Shown: positions 49,941 to 61,344 of the stretch, in pieces
How the letters are laid out: every line of letters starts with the position of its first letter
Position numbering within the stretch: the first letter of the stretch is position 1
Assembly (NCBI GenBank): GCA_003342895.1
Contig: PTFA01000082.1
Location: 2,290,793 to 2,354,792 of the forward strand
Reading direction: 5' to 3'
DNA length: 64,000 bases
Source of the DNA: Casuarius casuarius
Taxonomy: Eukaryota; Chordata; Aves; Casuariiformes; Casuariidae
Notes under the pieces: model-generated
What the model saw: the letters and a program-made list of their open reading frames with translations, nothing else
The model's database searches: none
What the model was told of the DNA's origin: nothing
Translations under genes and position numbers: made by a program

Positions 49941-52900
49941 CCCAGGCTCCCAGTGGCTGCCTGAGATCAGAGTATGGCCCACAGCCTGCAAAAGTTCTTT
50001 TCCATTCCAGCATACTGATGAGGAAGATATAATATATATTTAACAAAACGTCAAAATTCAGACAGGTCTAAATAGAGAATTAAATAAAAACCTGTAATAA
50101 CAATATGTCTATATTTTTAAGCCAGAAGCTTCTGTATGGTTTCAAATTTTTTTCATTCAGTTATTCTCNAAGAACTCCTAATAATGGTAAGAGAACAGAT
50201 AAAGGCAAGCAGGAGGCTGTAAGTAATAGATGTCTAGGAAAGCTGTCTTAAAAACAAGTACACCTGTGAGGAACGACTGGCAGACTGTTGGGACTTTTAT
50301 GGATAATTACATTATACAGGCTCTCATAGTGTCAGATACAATATAATAAACAGGCTGCTCACTTTGTTGTTCCTTATATTCAGCTAGAGCTATCTGGAAG
50401 ACAACTCTTCACTTTTCTGGTTTGTGTGAAAATTACACCTTTTCGTTGGGAGCTCTTTAACTTAGCAGAATACCACACAAACCAGCAGTTGCTCATCACT
50501 GCTGTAATTAGATTATATCAAACCGGCAGTGTTGAAATACTGCTGTCTGCATTGTCTCACTAACTTTTAATAACTGAGCTCCGTCCAAAGTGCCAAGCTT
50601 GCCACAGTGACGTCTACTGATGACAGCAGAGGTGATGGGAGGCAGGCGAGGAAGGGCCCTTCCCTGAGAGGTGTTAAATGTGGATGTCAGCCCCTTTTGC
50701 CAGGGTGCCATCCACAGCTGAAGGTACTTTACACCCTGCAGAAGGCACTCGGGACCCTGTAAGACTGGGCCTCTAACCTATTCTTTTCCTATGGAGCCAA
50801 CTCAAGGCTTATGCATTTTTTTAAAAGCAGTGCAGGGATCTCACTTCCAAAAATTGTTGTGAAATACACGTGGAGCCTCTTTGCATTTTGCCCTGCCCTG
50901 TGCACAGACAGCTCACCAAGTCTTTCAGGAAAGCATCGGGGGAAAAGAAACCACAGCTTTTGGGCTGCTGTGAGCTAAAAAGTTTATTAGAAAGGCAGAT
51001 CTCCAGCCTATGCTCCTCATTTTATCCATCCCTGCATGCCACAGGGATGGGTGTCCATGATACAGAGGCTTTGCTGGCCAGCCCTGCACCCGGCTGGGCT
51101 CCCCATCTCAGCTGTGTGCTAAGGCAAGCTCTGGAGAGCGGCCTTTCTCTCCTGGAGCAACAGGTTTATCCTGCAACATCCAGCTGCAGCCGGCATCCTC
51201 TGGGGTAGGTGGTGTCCAGTTGAACTACTGTCTGGGCACATGCCCAAGAGACGACTGCTCTGAGACAGAAATTGGGAGCAGAGGGTGGGGCAGATTTCTT
51301 TTACAAAGCTCCCTGGTTGCACAAGACAAAATGATGTCAAAATGATAACCACCAGCTGCATGGTCCTTTTCTCCCATCTCCTCCATCACATTCAAAACAG
51401 CCACACCACCACGAGATGGAGGACAGGCTCTTTTCCCTTAAGCTTTCAGGTCTCTGTGAAACAATGGTACTGTGCAATATTAGAAATTATCAGGATGCTT
51501 AAGCAGGAATACTTGGTTCAGGCTTCAATGTAAGGGAATATTTACTGCATTTAAGGGTACAACTTGAAGAAAGACTTTTTTTATGGGGCAGGGAGTGTTC
51601 TGTTATATATTTTTTAAATAACTAAACCTATCAGCCAAGTGCTAGTGCATGGGGTAGGACAGCAAAAGGTTTTGCCCAGTATTTGCCAGAAACAGAATCT
51701 TGCTTTAAGCATTTCTGGTAGTCATCTACTGAAGGGAATAAAATAAATGTAGCCATCTTTCAGAGTCTGCTTTAGAAGCCAATCTTTTTATGTTGTAATG
51801 ACATGTGCATTTAATAAAGATATACAGTATTCTGAGGAAAGTAAATCTACACCCTTATCTTAGAGATATTTAGAGTGAAGATTTCATTTAATTGTGGCTC
51901 ACTGCTGAGCACAATTTACCAAAATGGCAGTAAACTGCTATTGAACTGTAACATGTAAAGATGTCTAAGTGCTTGGCTAATTTGTGTCTTTTTTTCTCCT
52001 TTGGAAGATGGTAATAAAATAGCTAAAAATAGGAAGAAAAGATAGCAGCAAGGCCTTAGAAACAAACCAAGAAGAGGTCACATACTAAGGGGAGTCTATA
52101 CTAGCATCACCCCCAAAAGTGGTACCTGTTGTCCACTTTTATTTATTTATTATTATTTATTCCTTATGATTTTTTTATTCACAGAGCTGTAGCTATACAA
52201 TGACCCTCACAAATAAGTAAGATGAAGTGCTTATATCCCAAAGAGATGCAGTAAAGCACTGTGAGTGCTTTTGCAACTTTTCTACGTTTGTGGGCTCCAT
52301 AAGCAATTTCCCATGGGTAAGTTACAGGCAAACTAAGTTTTCTTAACTGGGTTTCCCAGACCCCTTGAAAGTAGCACACAACCCCCCACATCACCTCCAG
52401 TTCCACAAGCAGATTTTAAACGCAACTGCTGTAGGTACACAGAATTTATGTTGACAGCTGAACCCTTTTACCGTCCCTTAGTACAATTCTGAGGCCCTTG
52501 ATTCTGCATTAGAGCTACTGCCATAAAATGCTCGTAATGTAACTTAGCAGGAGATGGTAATAAAGCAAAAGGACAGAAGGAACACAGGAGTGAAGGAACT
52601 GAGGAGTTGTTGGGATTGGCTTAGTTTTCAGAGAACCTAATCGGTCTCTGGGGCTTCGGCAGTTATCAATACTCTATCGCAGTGCAGCACCATAACATTC
52701 AGTGCAGAGACTGGCACTGGGCAGTGAGGGCTGGATTCTTATGTGCTGGGGACGGCTATAGATTTGGGAGTGCTGCTCATTGATACAAAACACCCAAGAA
52801 AGAAAGGTGAAACAGGAGTCATTCCCTTAAAAACCTCCTGCTCAGAAAAAGCTCTGTCTTTGGGTGAATGGGTAGTCACTGTACCAATTAGGAGCAGGGT

Positions 52901-53019
52901 GGTCCACAGTATTTAGTGTTGCTTTTACAGGTCTCACTTGAGTTCACTCTTCCAAAGCTCACTTGTCATGCAACGTAATCTGTCATTGGATCCCTGCTAA
53001 TTAGTGGAAGATCCTTGGT

Positions 53020-53090
53020 AAATCAGGCCAACTCCATTGATTTACCTGCGGTAAGGCCCCATGGATTTGCCTTAATAACTGGGCCCTATG
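53020..53090. repeat. ACTGAAGTCAATGG-family repeat copy
   Basis: TAAATCAGGCCAACTCCATT, then GATTTACCTGCGGTAAGGCC, then CCATGGATTTGCC and GGGCCCTATG fits the family: AATCAGGCC flank, CTCCATTGA core, inverted partner and GGGCCC flank. Confidence 0.5.
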
Positions 53091-55740
53091 AATCATTTTC
53101 TGTTGAATTTATTCTTTCATCTAATTGTTTCCAGTGGAGCATTTGGTTTAGCATGAATCCAAAAAAATTAAAGTTGATTGAGCTGACAGGGTCCTGTTGC
53201 TTTTATTAAGTGTGAAATTTAGATGAACCATACCTCCACATCTAGGCCTAGAAGAGTGGGTGTCAGTTTTGAGGGGTAATTAAAATGAGGTATAGTATTC
53301 AAGTAACAGAAGAACTTGGGATTTCTGAGTAACAGAAGTAGTATGGAGGGTAGCTTAAAGGTGGGAATAGGAGGAGGTTCAAATAGGCAACCAGGAAGGA
53401 GGTTTAGGAGTAACCTAGGCAGTGGGAAAGAAGTAGGAGAAACCAAAGAGAAAAAGCTGGCAGGGAAACCGAGTCCTGAGTTTTATCCAGGCTTTTATTC
53501 TCTACAACCCCCCTGCTGCTATTTCTTTGTTGCAATATCAATCCTTCCAGCAAAGGAAAACAAAATACAATCCCTGGAAACCTCTCGCTCCTCAAGCAGT
53601 AGCATGTAGCCTACCTTTAGGGCACAAGGGGACTCAGCTACCCAAGACATCTCTGCCCTGCAAGGCAATGTAGCACACTTCTACGGTATAATTTAGCTAC
53701 CACGATTCAGGCTGTGATCTTTGGGTCCACTGGGCATGAAAAGCGTTAGTCACAGCTGCAGCAGATTTTGTAAGGCTAAGCAATTGGCTCCTTTTCCTTG
53801 AAGTGGATAAATGAAGGATTCCCAACAGTCTCTGCTCCCTTGGGAAGAGGCACTAGAAACAGAAATTTGTTAGACTGCAGCACACAGTATCAGTGCTGAG
53901 CTACCTGCTTATAGAAGGTTAGTAAATTGGCACCTGGGTAACGTCTATCAAGCATATTATGTTCAAGCACGATCTGAGGACTATGCATCTTCCCTTATTC
54001 TTATTAATACAAAGTGTAATCCACCTCTAGGAGATAACAAATAAGTAAAGTTCATAGCTATTATTAGCTGCAGACACGTGCAGTGTGAATATTGCACAAC
54101 TGGAAGTTATCGCACATTCAGGTAAATTACATTAACTAGAAAATACCTGATTATCTCTTCAGGATAACAAATATATACGTAAGATATTTTAATCTAGTGA
54201 TGCTAATATGTCTAGGGAACGTTATTACAATATGAAATTTGGAGGAATTACAAAAGTTGAATGCTGTGTGAACTTTACAGGTAGTGAAACAGCGCTTCTG
54301 TTTGGGAATGAAATAAAAACCAGAGATGAGCTTCACTGTGTTTAGGGGCTTGATGTCTGCAGCTGTGTGCACAGGCACATAAATGGCACTCTGCAGAATT
54401 GAAGAACTTGCTCTGCCATGAGGATCCCTCTTTTAATTATGATCCAAAGGCTGGATTCCCAAGGTGGACTGCCCACCTTTCTCTAGATTTGCTAATGGGG
54501 ACAAGGAAATGCAAGTATTGCTTTCCCACCTTCTTTCCTTCCCTTTAGAAGTTCATTTTATATGTTTGTTTCACTATACATACTGAGCTGTACATCTCTG
54601 CCACTTATGTTAGTGAGGAGTGAGTAACTGAAGTCAAATGATCTGAATGATTTGTCTGAAGAATAGTGTGAAATTTACTTTAAAAATTCTTCAACAGTTG
54701 CTTGACACAGCAAAGAAAACTGAGAAAACTCAGCTGCATATTTATAGGAGTGGTGTCGGCAGCTTTCAGGTCATTCTGTCGCTGCTCTCCTGTCCTGCGA
54801 TCAAGCATGGGGGAGAGCAGGTGATTTTTGCCAGGCAGCTGTGCAGGTATCCATTACACTCAGGCTGTGCTGGCCCCAGAAAGACAGCTCCAGGGGAAAG
54901 ATTTACACATGCATTTTCTTACTTTAATGTGCTATTTTTTAAAATGAGTTTTTCACTTAATTTACCCCTGCAGTTCAGAGTTCAGGACTCATGCCCACTG
55001 TCATGTTGTAAAGTAAAATAATGCCAAGCCAACCTGTTGGTACAATGAGGAGAAATTTTTCTCCTCAGTTTCTCTGTGTGTGACTTGCTACAGTTCTAGA
55101 GGAGATGAAAGGTATTCAGCTGGCACCCTTGGAGAATAAAATCCTTCACAGGTTTGTGTCAGTTCAGTGCAAAATTTCACAGTGGGTTCACCAAAGAGCC
55201 ATATTTCTGACTAGAAGGGACTACCCTAAAAATGCCAGAGTAATTCCATTGTCCATGGCTTATCCAGTCCTTGCCTGCTCAGAAACGCCTGAGGTTGCTA
55301 ACTAGTGCCATTCCTGGTAGCGGCTTTTGTAATGTAGACGGCAGCTCCCTGGGACTTTACTGAACCAACCCATCAAGCTTTTCACATGGACCCTGAACAG
55401 CCATCAAGTGGCAATGACATTCAGTCACTGCTGAGCTTCACCAGATCTGAGACAACAATCCTGAGAAGTATGGATTTACAGCCACAGACAAGGAAAATTC
55501 TGAGGGCAATAGAAGAAAGCTGCTTTTAACTAATAGTGGAAGGCAACACTGGTCAAGTGTTAACGAAAAGGGTCTGAAAACACTGAATGCATTTCTAAAT
55601 GTTTGTTCAGTTAACAGACCAAATTGTGCCTGTTTGTTATCTGCTGTTCATAAGTTCTGAAACTGGCCTTTTTTTGATATAGATATTTGAATTTTCACAT
55701 CAGCAAAACTGTTTGCAAAGAACAAGGACTAGAGTCTTGG

Positions 55741-55800
55741 TCTACTGACGTCAATAGAGTTTTGCCACTGACATTCAATGGAGTCAATTTTCTCCCCTGG
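55741..55800. repeat. ACTGAAGTCAATGG-family repeat copy
   Basis: CTACTGACGTCAATAGAGTT, then TTGCCACTGACATTCAATGG, then AGTCAATTTTCTCCCC reads almost like the consensus phrase that I associate with this repeat (GACTTCAATGGGAGTTTTGCC, then ATTGACTTCAATGG). Two core words lie in the same orientation 30 bases apart. Confidence 0.58.
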
Positions 55801-58800
55801 GCACATCTGTGAATTCAGAATAGTGCATTGATCTCCTGATTTAAAAGTTTTTAGTCATCTATGGTTCAGAAACTATGCTTATGTGACTTATGACTCTGGG
55901 CCCTTAAACGATAGCCAAGTGATACATTGGCAACTGAAGCATGTTTCTCCAAGATTTACAAAAAGAATAAATGAGTAAAAACAATATTTATCCATCAATA
56001 ATTTTGACCAGAAAAAAAATGAAGTAGAAGAGCAGAACTCCCACTAGTTAGAGGATATATTGGAAAACTCCCCAATTTTCTTTAAAAGCAAGAACAAAAG
56101 CTGCTATAACAGCAATAACTGTGCTTCATTGTTTATATGTTGTTTCTGAAAAAGCTGACTCCATACATCAGACATGCGTAGAAGATATTAAACAAAATGG
56201 GTTTTTTTATACCTTTTATGCTTTATATTACTTTTCCCTTGAACTATTCGTCTAGCCTCCAAAATTTTTTGATGTCATTTGCGGTGAAGCAGAATTAAAA
56301 CACAGTTCTTGAATCTTGAGTCCAGTTAAGCATGTGAAAGAGAACTTTTTTTTCAAATATGGTGTACTGCATGCACTTTTATTACAGTTTCAGGTTCTAC
56401 ATTACTTTGAAGAGCGATCCTCCCTTCTCCTACTTTTCTGGCTTTCCTAGTATTTTGACTGCAGAGAGGGAAAGAGTTTTCTTCTCACACATTTTTCTGC
56501 ACTGACCCATGAAAATTATTTCTAACTAGAAGCATTAAAAAGAAATTTGTCTGTTATCATTGCCTTTGAAAATTAGTCTCTTTGTTCTTACAGCTGACAT
56601 TTTGGCTGCTGTATAGTCTGCTGGCTGCAGATCCATGAGCTGTTTTGTGCATTTATTTTAAAGATTCTGTTACTCTCCCTTCTTCCCCTGCAATTTCCAG
56701 AGTCTTAAGTATGAGCACTATGCACAGATATATAGCCCTGGCCAAAATTTAGTGATAGCATGGGAACTATGAACAGAGTATATATGTATACTGAGGCATG
56801 CATAGTCAAAAGAATAGTAACTTATTCCAGGGATTTGGCCAAGGAAGATAACAGAAGGTCATGGCGAAGAATGACAGGAGGCAGCAGAGCATCTAGAAAG
56901 GTCTGAAAGTGAAAAACCTAAAGGAAGAATAATTTTTCTTCTTTTACCATACTGTCTTAAGCACCTGTTAACAGTTATGCTTCTTCTTCAAGAGATCAGC
57001 ATGAAAGGATTGGTCTTCAGTAAGTATTTTTGCTAGCAATAACACCTTAGACTCATGGTGAAGGCCCTGGGCTCACAATAAATTATAGATTAACTGCTTG
57101 TCACCTGAGTTACAGCATCTGTTCACATCCATGGTCACGACCTGTGACAAAGTGCAGTGCAATAGAGGCTGGGTTACAGGTCTGGTGTAGAAATGGCTCT
57201 GTCATTTTGGTATACTACTGGTGGCCCTCCTGTCACGGGATTGTTACCGAGTCTCTGCTGGATGTTACTGGTCCCAGAGCAGCACTTACTGCATGGATTG
57301 TGGGAGCACTCCTCATCTGCTCCAGCACAAAGTCCACCAGTTGGCTTTAAATGGTCAATGACAGCACTGACTAGAAGAAAACTGTTCATATAATCTGTTC
57401 TTCTTACTTTTGGGGGTGGGTTGGGAGTGGACATGGTAAACTTGAGCCATCAAGCAATAATGCAAGATATCTTCCACTGACTGAAATATTTGTGTGTCCA
57501 CTGCTGGAGCCTTTAAGATATGAATTTAAACTGATTTGGTTGAATCAGTGCAAAACACTACATAAGACATATATTCTTTTTAAAGTAAGCCAAAGACAAA
57601 ATAGTCCTAGGTTATCAAAAGAAGAGTGTCCACAATGGATTGTACACCCATTTAACTTAAATGCATTTTAAAACGTTCCATTTTGTATACTGTGAGAAGC
57701 GAGTGGAGGTGAAGTAAGAGAAACAAGAAGGAAAGTAGTGGAACAATCCTCAGGTTTGCCCTTCTTTCTTTAAAGGCACATCTCTTGCATAATGCAGTGT
57801 GATACAGTGCTAACCAAGTTAGTCCTAGGATACCAGAGCCATTNCAGCTAATGAGCAGGAATTTCTCCACAACATTGCCAGAGATGGTGAAGACACACCT
57901 TTAAAAAAGCACAGCTAAACACAAAAGGCAGCATTTCTCAGCCCTCNGAGGGAAATGGGATGCAGTCCCGAATTGGAACAAATAAACCAAGTGCAGTGGG
58001 CAGCTCTAAGTTTCACACGTGACTACAGTATATGTAAATTCAAGCCATTTCCCAATGCAGGTTGTTTTCTGCCTGTCATAATGCTGTTATATTCAGGAAG
58101 ATTTTCAGCCATCCATGAAAGTCTGGCTGGTTTCCTCAGAGGTCAGTTAGCAAAAACTTCTTTGGATGGCAAGAAGGCTTGTATTACTTCCAGGGAATAT
58201 ACAAATACTCATAATATATGTGGATTTGCCCCTTTGAGTCCTTTTCAGATCACTACCAACTGATAGAAGTTTAAAAAGACTGTTACGATGTCCTATTTAC
58301 TTGCAGTCAAATTAGTTTTAGTAGAACCTATCCATTTCAGTTAATCTGCTTTTACTGCTGTACTGAATTCATATTTAGTTAAATGACATTTCCTACAAAA
58401 TTTTATGCTCACTTACAAAGTTTTAAAAGATAAAAGTAATACTATATGCTGCCCAGCTAAATATGACTACAATTAGTATTTCCTCAAAACTTTGGGGCTT
58501 AATAAGAAATTATATGAAATAATAAAACTTATTCTCTAGAATAAGAAAATTATAGAATATACTCTAGTTAATGATCAATTTTTCATGAAAAATTATCTAA
58601 GTGCACCTGAATTTTCCTGATAAGTATCAGCATAATTGTAAAAGATTAAATGATATAACATGAGTAATCGTAATGTAATTAACCACTGATCACATCTTTT
58701 CTTTTCTTCCAATCTTATGCATGTCTGTAGGTAGGAAGAACAATTAATAAGTTATAAAACTGTTCACATTGATTTGTACAACTCTGGTTCAAAGCAGAGC

Positions 58801-59361
58801 AAAATCCCACATGGGCTGCAAAATTAAAATCGCACTGTGGCAAAAAAATGAATTAACTTTGTTCCATTTTTTTGCCCTACTTTTTCTGAAAGCCTATAAA
58901 TTAGCTGTTACTTAGGGTTCTATCACAAAGCAAAGCATTTGTTATCCACTTAGCAGTGCTACTCATCTTTGCTATAGAAAATATCAATGTTAGTGCACTT
59001 CCACTAAAAAGCACTGAAGTATTGAAAAAATAGAGACAATTAGCTTTGATCTAAAATCCAGCACATATATACAAGAAATATAACTTGAAGCTTGCTAATG
59101 CATTTTGTGTGTCCCTTTTCTTTGGATTGAAATAAAAATACAGTCATTTACCTCACAGCAAATGCACTTATTAGTTTTTCTTGTTGCTATGTTTTTTCCA
59201 GGAGGACCTTCATTTCTTGGTATTCTTTTTTTTTGTTTATTTGTTAAGGTTTGGGCTTCATGGGCTATGCTGACAATGTCTTAGTGAAGTAATACTGAAA
59301 CAGCACAGCCTAGCACTGTCTGTGAATCACTGCCTTTAACTCTTCAGTCATTCTGTAGACA

Positions 59362-59366
59362 CTGAT
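59362..59366 (+). promoter_or_regulatory. Possible branch point of the 59,401 exon
   Basis: CTGAT matches the vertebrate branch-point pattern yUnAy. Its A at 59,365 lies 36 bases before the predicted exon start, in the normal 18-40 base range, and a T-rich tract of about 30 bases (GATATTTTTCTTGCATATTT, then TTTTATTGTCCTTATAG) fills the space between. Confidence 0.35.
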
Positions 59367-59400
59367 ATTTTTCTTGCATATTTTTTTATTGTCCTTATAG

Positions 59401-59545
59401 CTTGTTATTGAGATGCTGAAAAAACTGGAAAGTCTCCAGTACCTAGATATACAAGAGAGTCAGAGGATTATGTTGGATCCTGAAAAGCCTGGGAGCATCC
59501 ATGACTGGTGGAGGTTTGCAGGGACTCTGCTCCTCCAGACACCAG
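59401..59545 (+). CDS. Candidate internal exon, best-supported piece of the split gene
   Basis: The 145-base segment is preceded by a T-rich tract and CCTTATAG| with a branch-point match 36 bases up, and followed by CCAG|GTAGCT. Only one frame is open; it starts right after the TAG of the acceptor and runs 48 codons plus one base. The peptide has helix-like start LVIEMLKKLESLQYLDIQES, then QRIMLDPEKPGSIHD, then WWRFAGTLLLQTP. The mix of charged helix and a WW-containing turn looks like real protein. No domain is recognised. Start phase 0 fits the end at 46,061; end phase 1 fits the start at 59,969. The first frame stop on read-through is TAA at 59,578. No AUG-initiated frame over 60 residues exists here, so a scan for long ORFs would miss it. 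Confidence 0.4.
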
Positions 59546-59622
59546 GTAGCTCACAACCAACCTGTTTGAATGCAAATTAATTCTTTGCTTAAACAACTGT
59601 TACAGTTTCAAATAAAGACTAA

Positions 59623-59961
59623 TTTTTCCTTTTCTTTTTTCTTTTTTCTTTTTCTTTTTCTTTTTCTTTTTCTTTTTCTTTTTGTTTTTCTCTTTGTTTT
59701 TCTTTTTCTTTTTGTTTTTCTTTTTTTCTTCTTCTTTTTCTTCTTCTTCTTTTTCTTCTTCTTCTTTTTCTTTTTCTTTCTTTTTTCTTTTTTCTTTTTC
59801 TTTTTCTTTTTTTTCTTTTTCTTCTTCTTCTTTTTCTTTTTCTTTCTTTTTTCTTTTTTCTTTTTCTTTTTCTTCTTNNNNNNNNNNNNNNNNNNNNNNN
59901 NNNNNNNNNNNNNNNNNNNNNNNNNNNNNNNNNNNNNTTTCTCTTTCTCTTTCCCTTTTTC
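59623..59961. repeat. Long (CTTTTT)n-type pyrimidine tract with assembly gap
   Basis: About 340 bases consist almost only of C and T on the + strand, built from CTTTTT, CTTCTT and CTTTTTTC units with a few G interruptions (TTTTTGTTTTTCTCTTTG). A 60-base run of N at 59,878-59,937 sits inside it, so the true length is unknown. Two almost identical blocks (59,760-59,815 and 59,830-59,875) suggest expansion by block duplication. The tract ends 7 bases before the predicted acceptor of the next candidate exon, so it may serve as an unusually long 3' splice-site pyrimidine tract. Low-complexity frames on both strands here are artefacts. Confidence 0.92.
59878..59937. other. Assembly gap, 60 N
   Basis: A run of 60 N bases interrupts the pyrimidine tract. 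A fixed round length and the low-complexity surroundings suggest a gap of estimated size, where reads could not be assembled. Confidence 0.97.
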
Positions 59962-59968
59962 GTCCAAG

Positions 59969-60067
59969 CTGTTTTGTGGGCTGCAAAACTGGACCTGATT
60001 GAAGAGAGAAGGCTGAAATCATCTCTTATGCTCAAAGTCCTAAATCTTGCACCAAGTTTGGACTCAG
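59969..60067 (+). CDS. Candidate internal exon of the split gene
   Basis: The 99-base segment lies between TTTCCCTTTTTCGTCCAAG| and GGACTCAG|GTAGAT. Its open frame starts with two bases that complete a codon with the last G of the 59,401 segment (GCT, Ala), and ends in phase 1. The encoded residues are VLWAAKLDLIEERRLKSSLM, then LKVLNLAPSLDS: a charged amphipathic helix followed by a turn. The other two frames contain stops. A symmetric exon (phase 1 both sides) that agrees with both neighbours supports the model. The intron before it would be about 420 bases long, mostly the pyrimidine tract. An alternative is that this is chance reading next to the tract. Confidence 0.35.
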
Positions 60068-60209
60068 GTAGATTTTCTTCACCATTTCTTTTTGTTTCAC
60101 TCGATATATCCTTTTAATTACATTGGTGCTTGCTGGAGCTGCTCAGCTTGGAGGTTTTGACCCCTAATAAGTTACAGAAAATGTAACTTCCTCCTTATTG
60201 TCTCTTCAG

Positions 60210-60238
60210 TGCTGACTTGGAGGGATCACATGTGGTGA
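60210..60238 (+). CDS. Candidate last coding exon with stop
   Basis: After a very good acceptor, CTCCTTATTGTCTCTTCAG|, with a branch-point match CTAAT at 60,164-60,168, the phase 1 frame adds VLTWRDHMW and ends at TGA (60,236-60,238). The following bases would be 3' untranslated. The nearest AATAAA downstream is at 60,973-60,978. If this join is right, the protein ends with a short Trp-containing tail. The exon could also be spurious, since nine codons carry little information. Confidence 0.25.
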
Positions 60239-60972
60239 CCCTGGTTTATTGACTCTAAAGGGCCCACTTAGTTCCTGGAGTCTCTGCTGAGGTGGTGCAT
60301 AGAAAGCATACCAACAGCAACGCTTGACGTGACAGAGACACTATATCTAAGCAGGCTGTGCTGAGTTTTCCAGCACGCTTNCATGAAAGCTGCCAGTCGG
60401 ATGTCAGCCCTGAGTTACCATTAACTCAGCGGTTCACATCAGGATCAGGTCTTTGGTCATCTATCATTCTCTCACAAAAACTCTTCTTCAGGAATCCTAG
60501 CATAATCCTATTTATATAGTGATACCACGGTAGGAATATACATGTAGCTGGCTAACTATGTAACAAGAGGACTTGTTGCCTGAGTTATAACAAGATAATC
60601 AGGACTGATCTCTGCAAGTTCAGTTAACAGATCTGTCTGTGTTTAAATCAAGTGGGGTTTTTTTTCACTCCAGTTTGCCCGCTATGAGTGCACATCATGC
60701 TTACGTACAACCTATACCAACAGCACTGAGCACTTGCACATCACTGAGAATCAAGTGTGGGCTGCTCCTCTCAGGGTGTCAGCTAATCTTCCAAGCCATC
60801 TTCTGCTGCTCCTTTTGTCACTTTGTTAGTTTTGACTCACTGTTTCTAATTGCTCCAGGAACATAGGCAGACAGGCAGTATGCATAGTTCTTTTTTTATC
60901 TGACCTGTTGAAACATTGCCTAGTCTTTCTCTCTGGGTACATTCTACACCACAACATAAACAAATCATGCAT

Positions 60973-60978
60973 AATAAA
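60973..60978 (+). terminator. Possible poly(A) signal for the split gene
   Basis: AATAAA in GCATAATAAATTGAATGTGG is followed within 10-20 bases by a TG-rich stretch, the usual vertebrate arrangement for cleavage and polyadenylation. It is 735 bases after the predicted stop, giving a normal 3' UTR length. AATAAA is common in AT-rich DNA, so this is positional evidence only. Confidence 0.25.
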
Positions 60979-60991
60979 TTGAATGTGGTAC

Positions 60992-61178
60992 CTGAAAGCT
61001 CTCTTCAAGATTTTCTTTCCACGTCAAGACTGCCTCCCTACATTGTTTGTCTACTGCATTTACAGTTGCTCTAGGTTTATCTGTTGGAAACTGTGGCAAA
61101 GTCCATTCAGCAGAAAGGTCTACAGACTCAGACTCTTTTGGATGACCGAAAGAAACTGTTGGCTTCAATGGCCTCTTA
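60992..61178 (-). CDS. Candidate exon on the opposite strand
   Basis: On the minus strand a 187-base segment (one base plus 62 codons) runs from ATGCATATTCAG| to CTTTCAG|GTACCA. The frame is open beyond both ends (60,965-61,222). The peptide is of convincing composition: KRPLKPTVSFGHPKESESVD, later LPQFPTDKPRATVNAVDKQC, and LTWKENLEESFQ at the end, and G-starting codons are frequent. It needs a phase 2 donor upstream and ends in phase 0. It lies just past the possible end of the + strand gene, so the two could converge tail to tail, or one of them is spurious. The + strand frame opposite (60,983-61,228) is rich in Trp and Cys and looks like its shadow. No family is recognised. Confidence 0.22.
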
Positions 61179-61344
61179 CTGAATATGCATGTCAAGAAAC
61201 TCCCTTCAATTTTAAAGGTCATAGTTGATGCAGATCCCTTGGATGAACTTTCCCTGACATGTTATTATGCCAGAGGAGAGGAACTCTCTCCAGTTGCCTG
61301 AATCCAAACTGCCTGAGTCATCACAGATTACAAGTAGGCGCTTG

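Larger units (their letters stand above)
46062..59400. other. Unannotated region, would be one long intron
   Basis: If the split gene is real this is its largest intron. It contains a MIR remnant (47,465-47,580) and three copies of the palindromic repeat (49.9, 53.05 and 55.77 kb). Several frames of 60-124 codons, for example 50,870-51,208 and 54,647-55,021 (+), lack splice support. A frame on the minus strand at 57,174-57,434 is discussed among the findings. The stretch 58,280-59,100 is very AT-rich. Single Ns lie near 50,169, 57,844 and 57,947. Confidence 0.45.

Noticed and set aside
59570..60035. Long Phe/Ser-rich (+) and Lys/Glu/Arg-rich (-) frames
   Set aside because: They are translations of the pyrimidine tract and of the run of N; simple-sequence frames are not genes.
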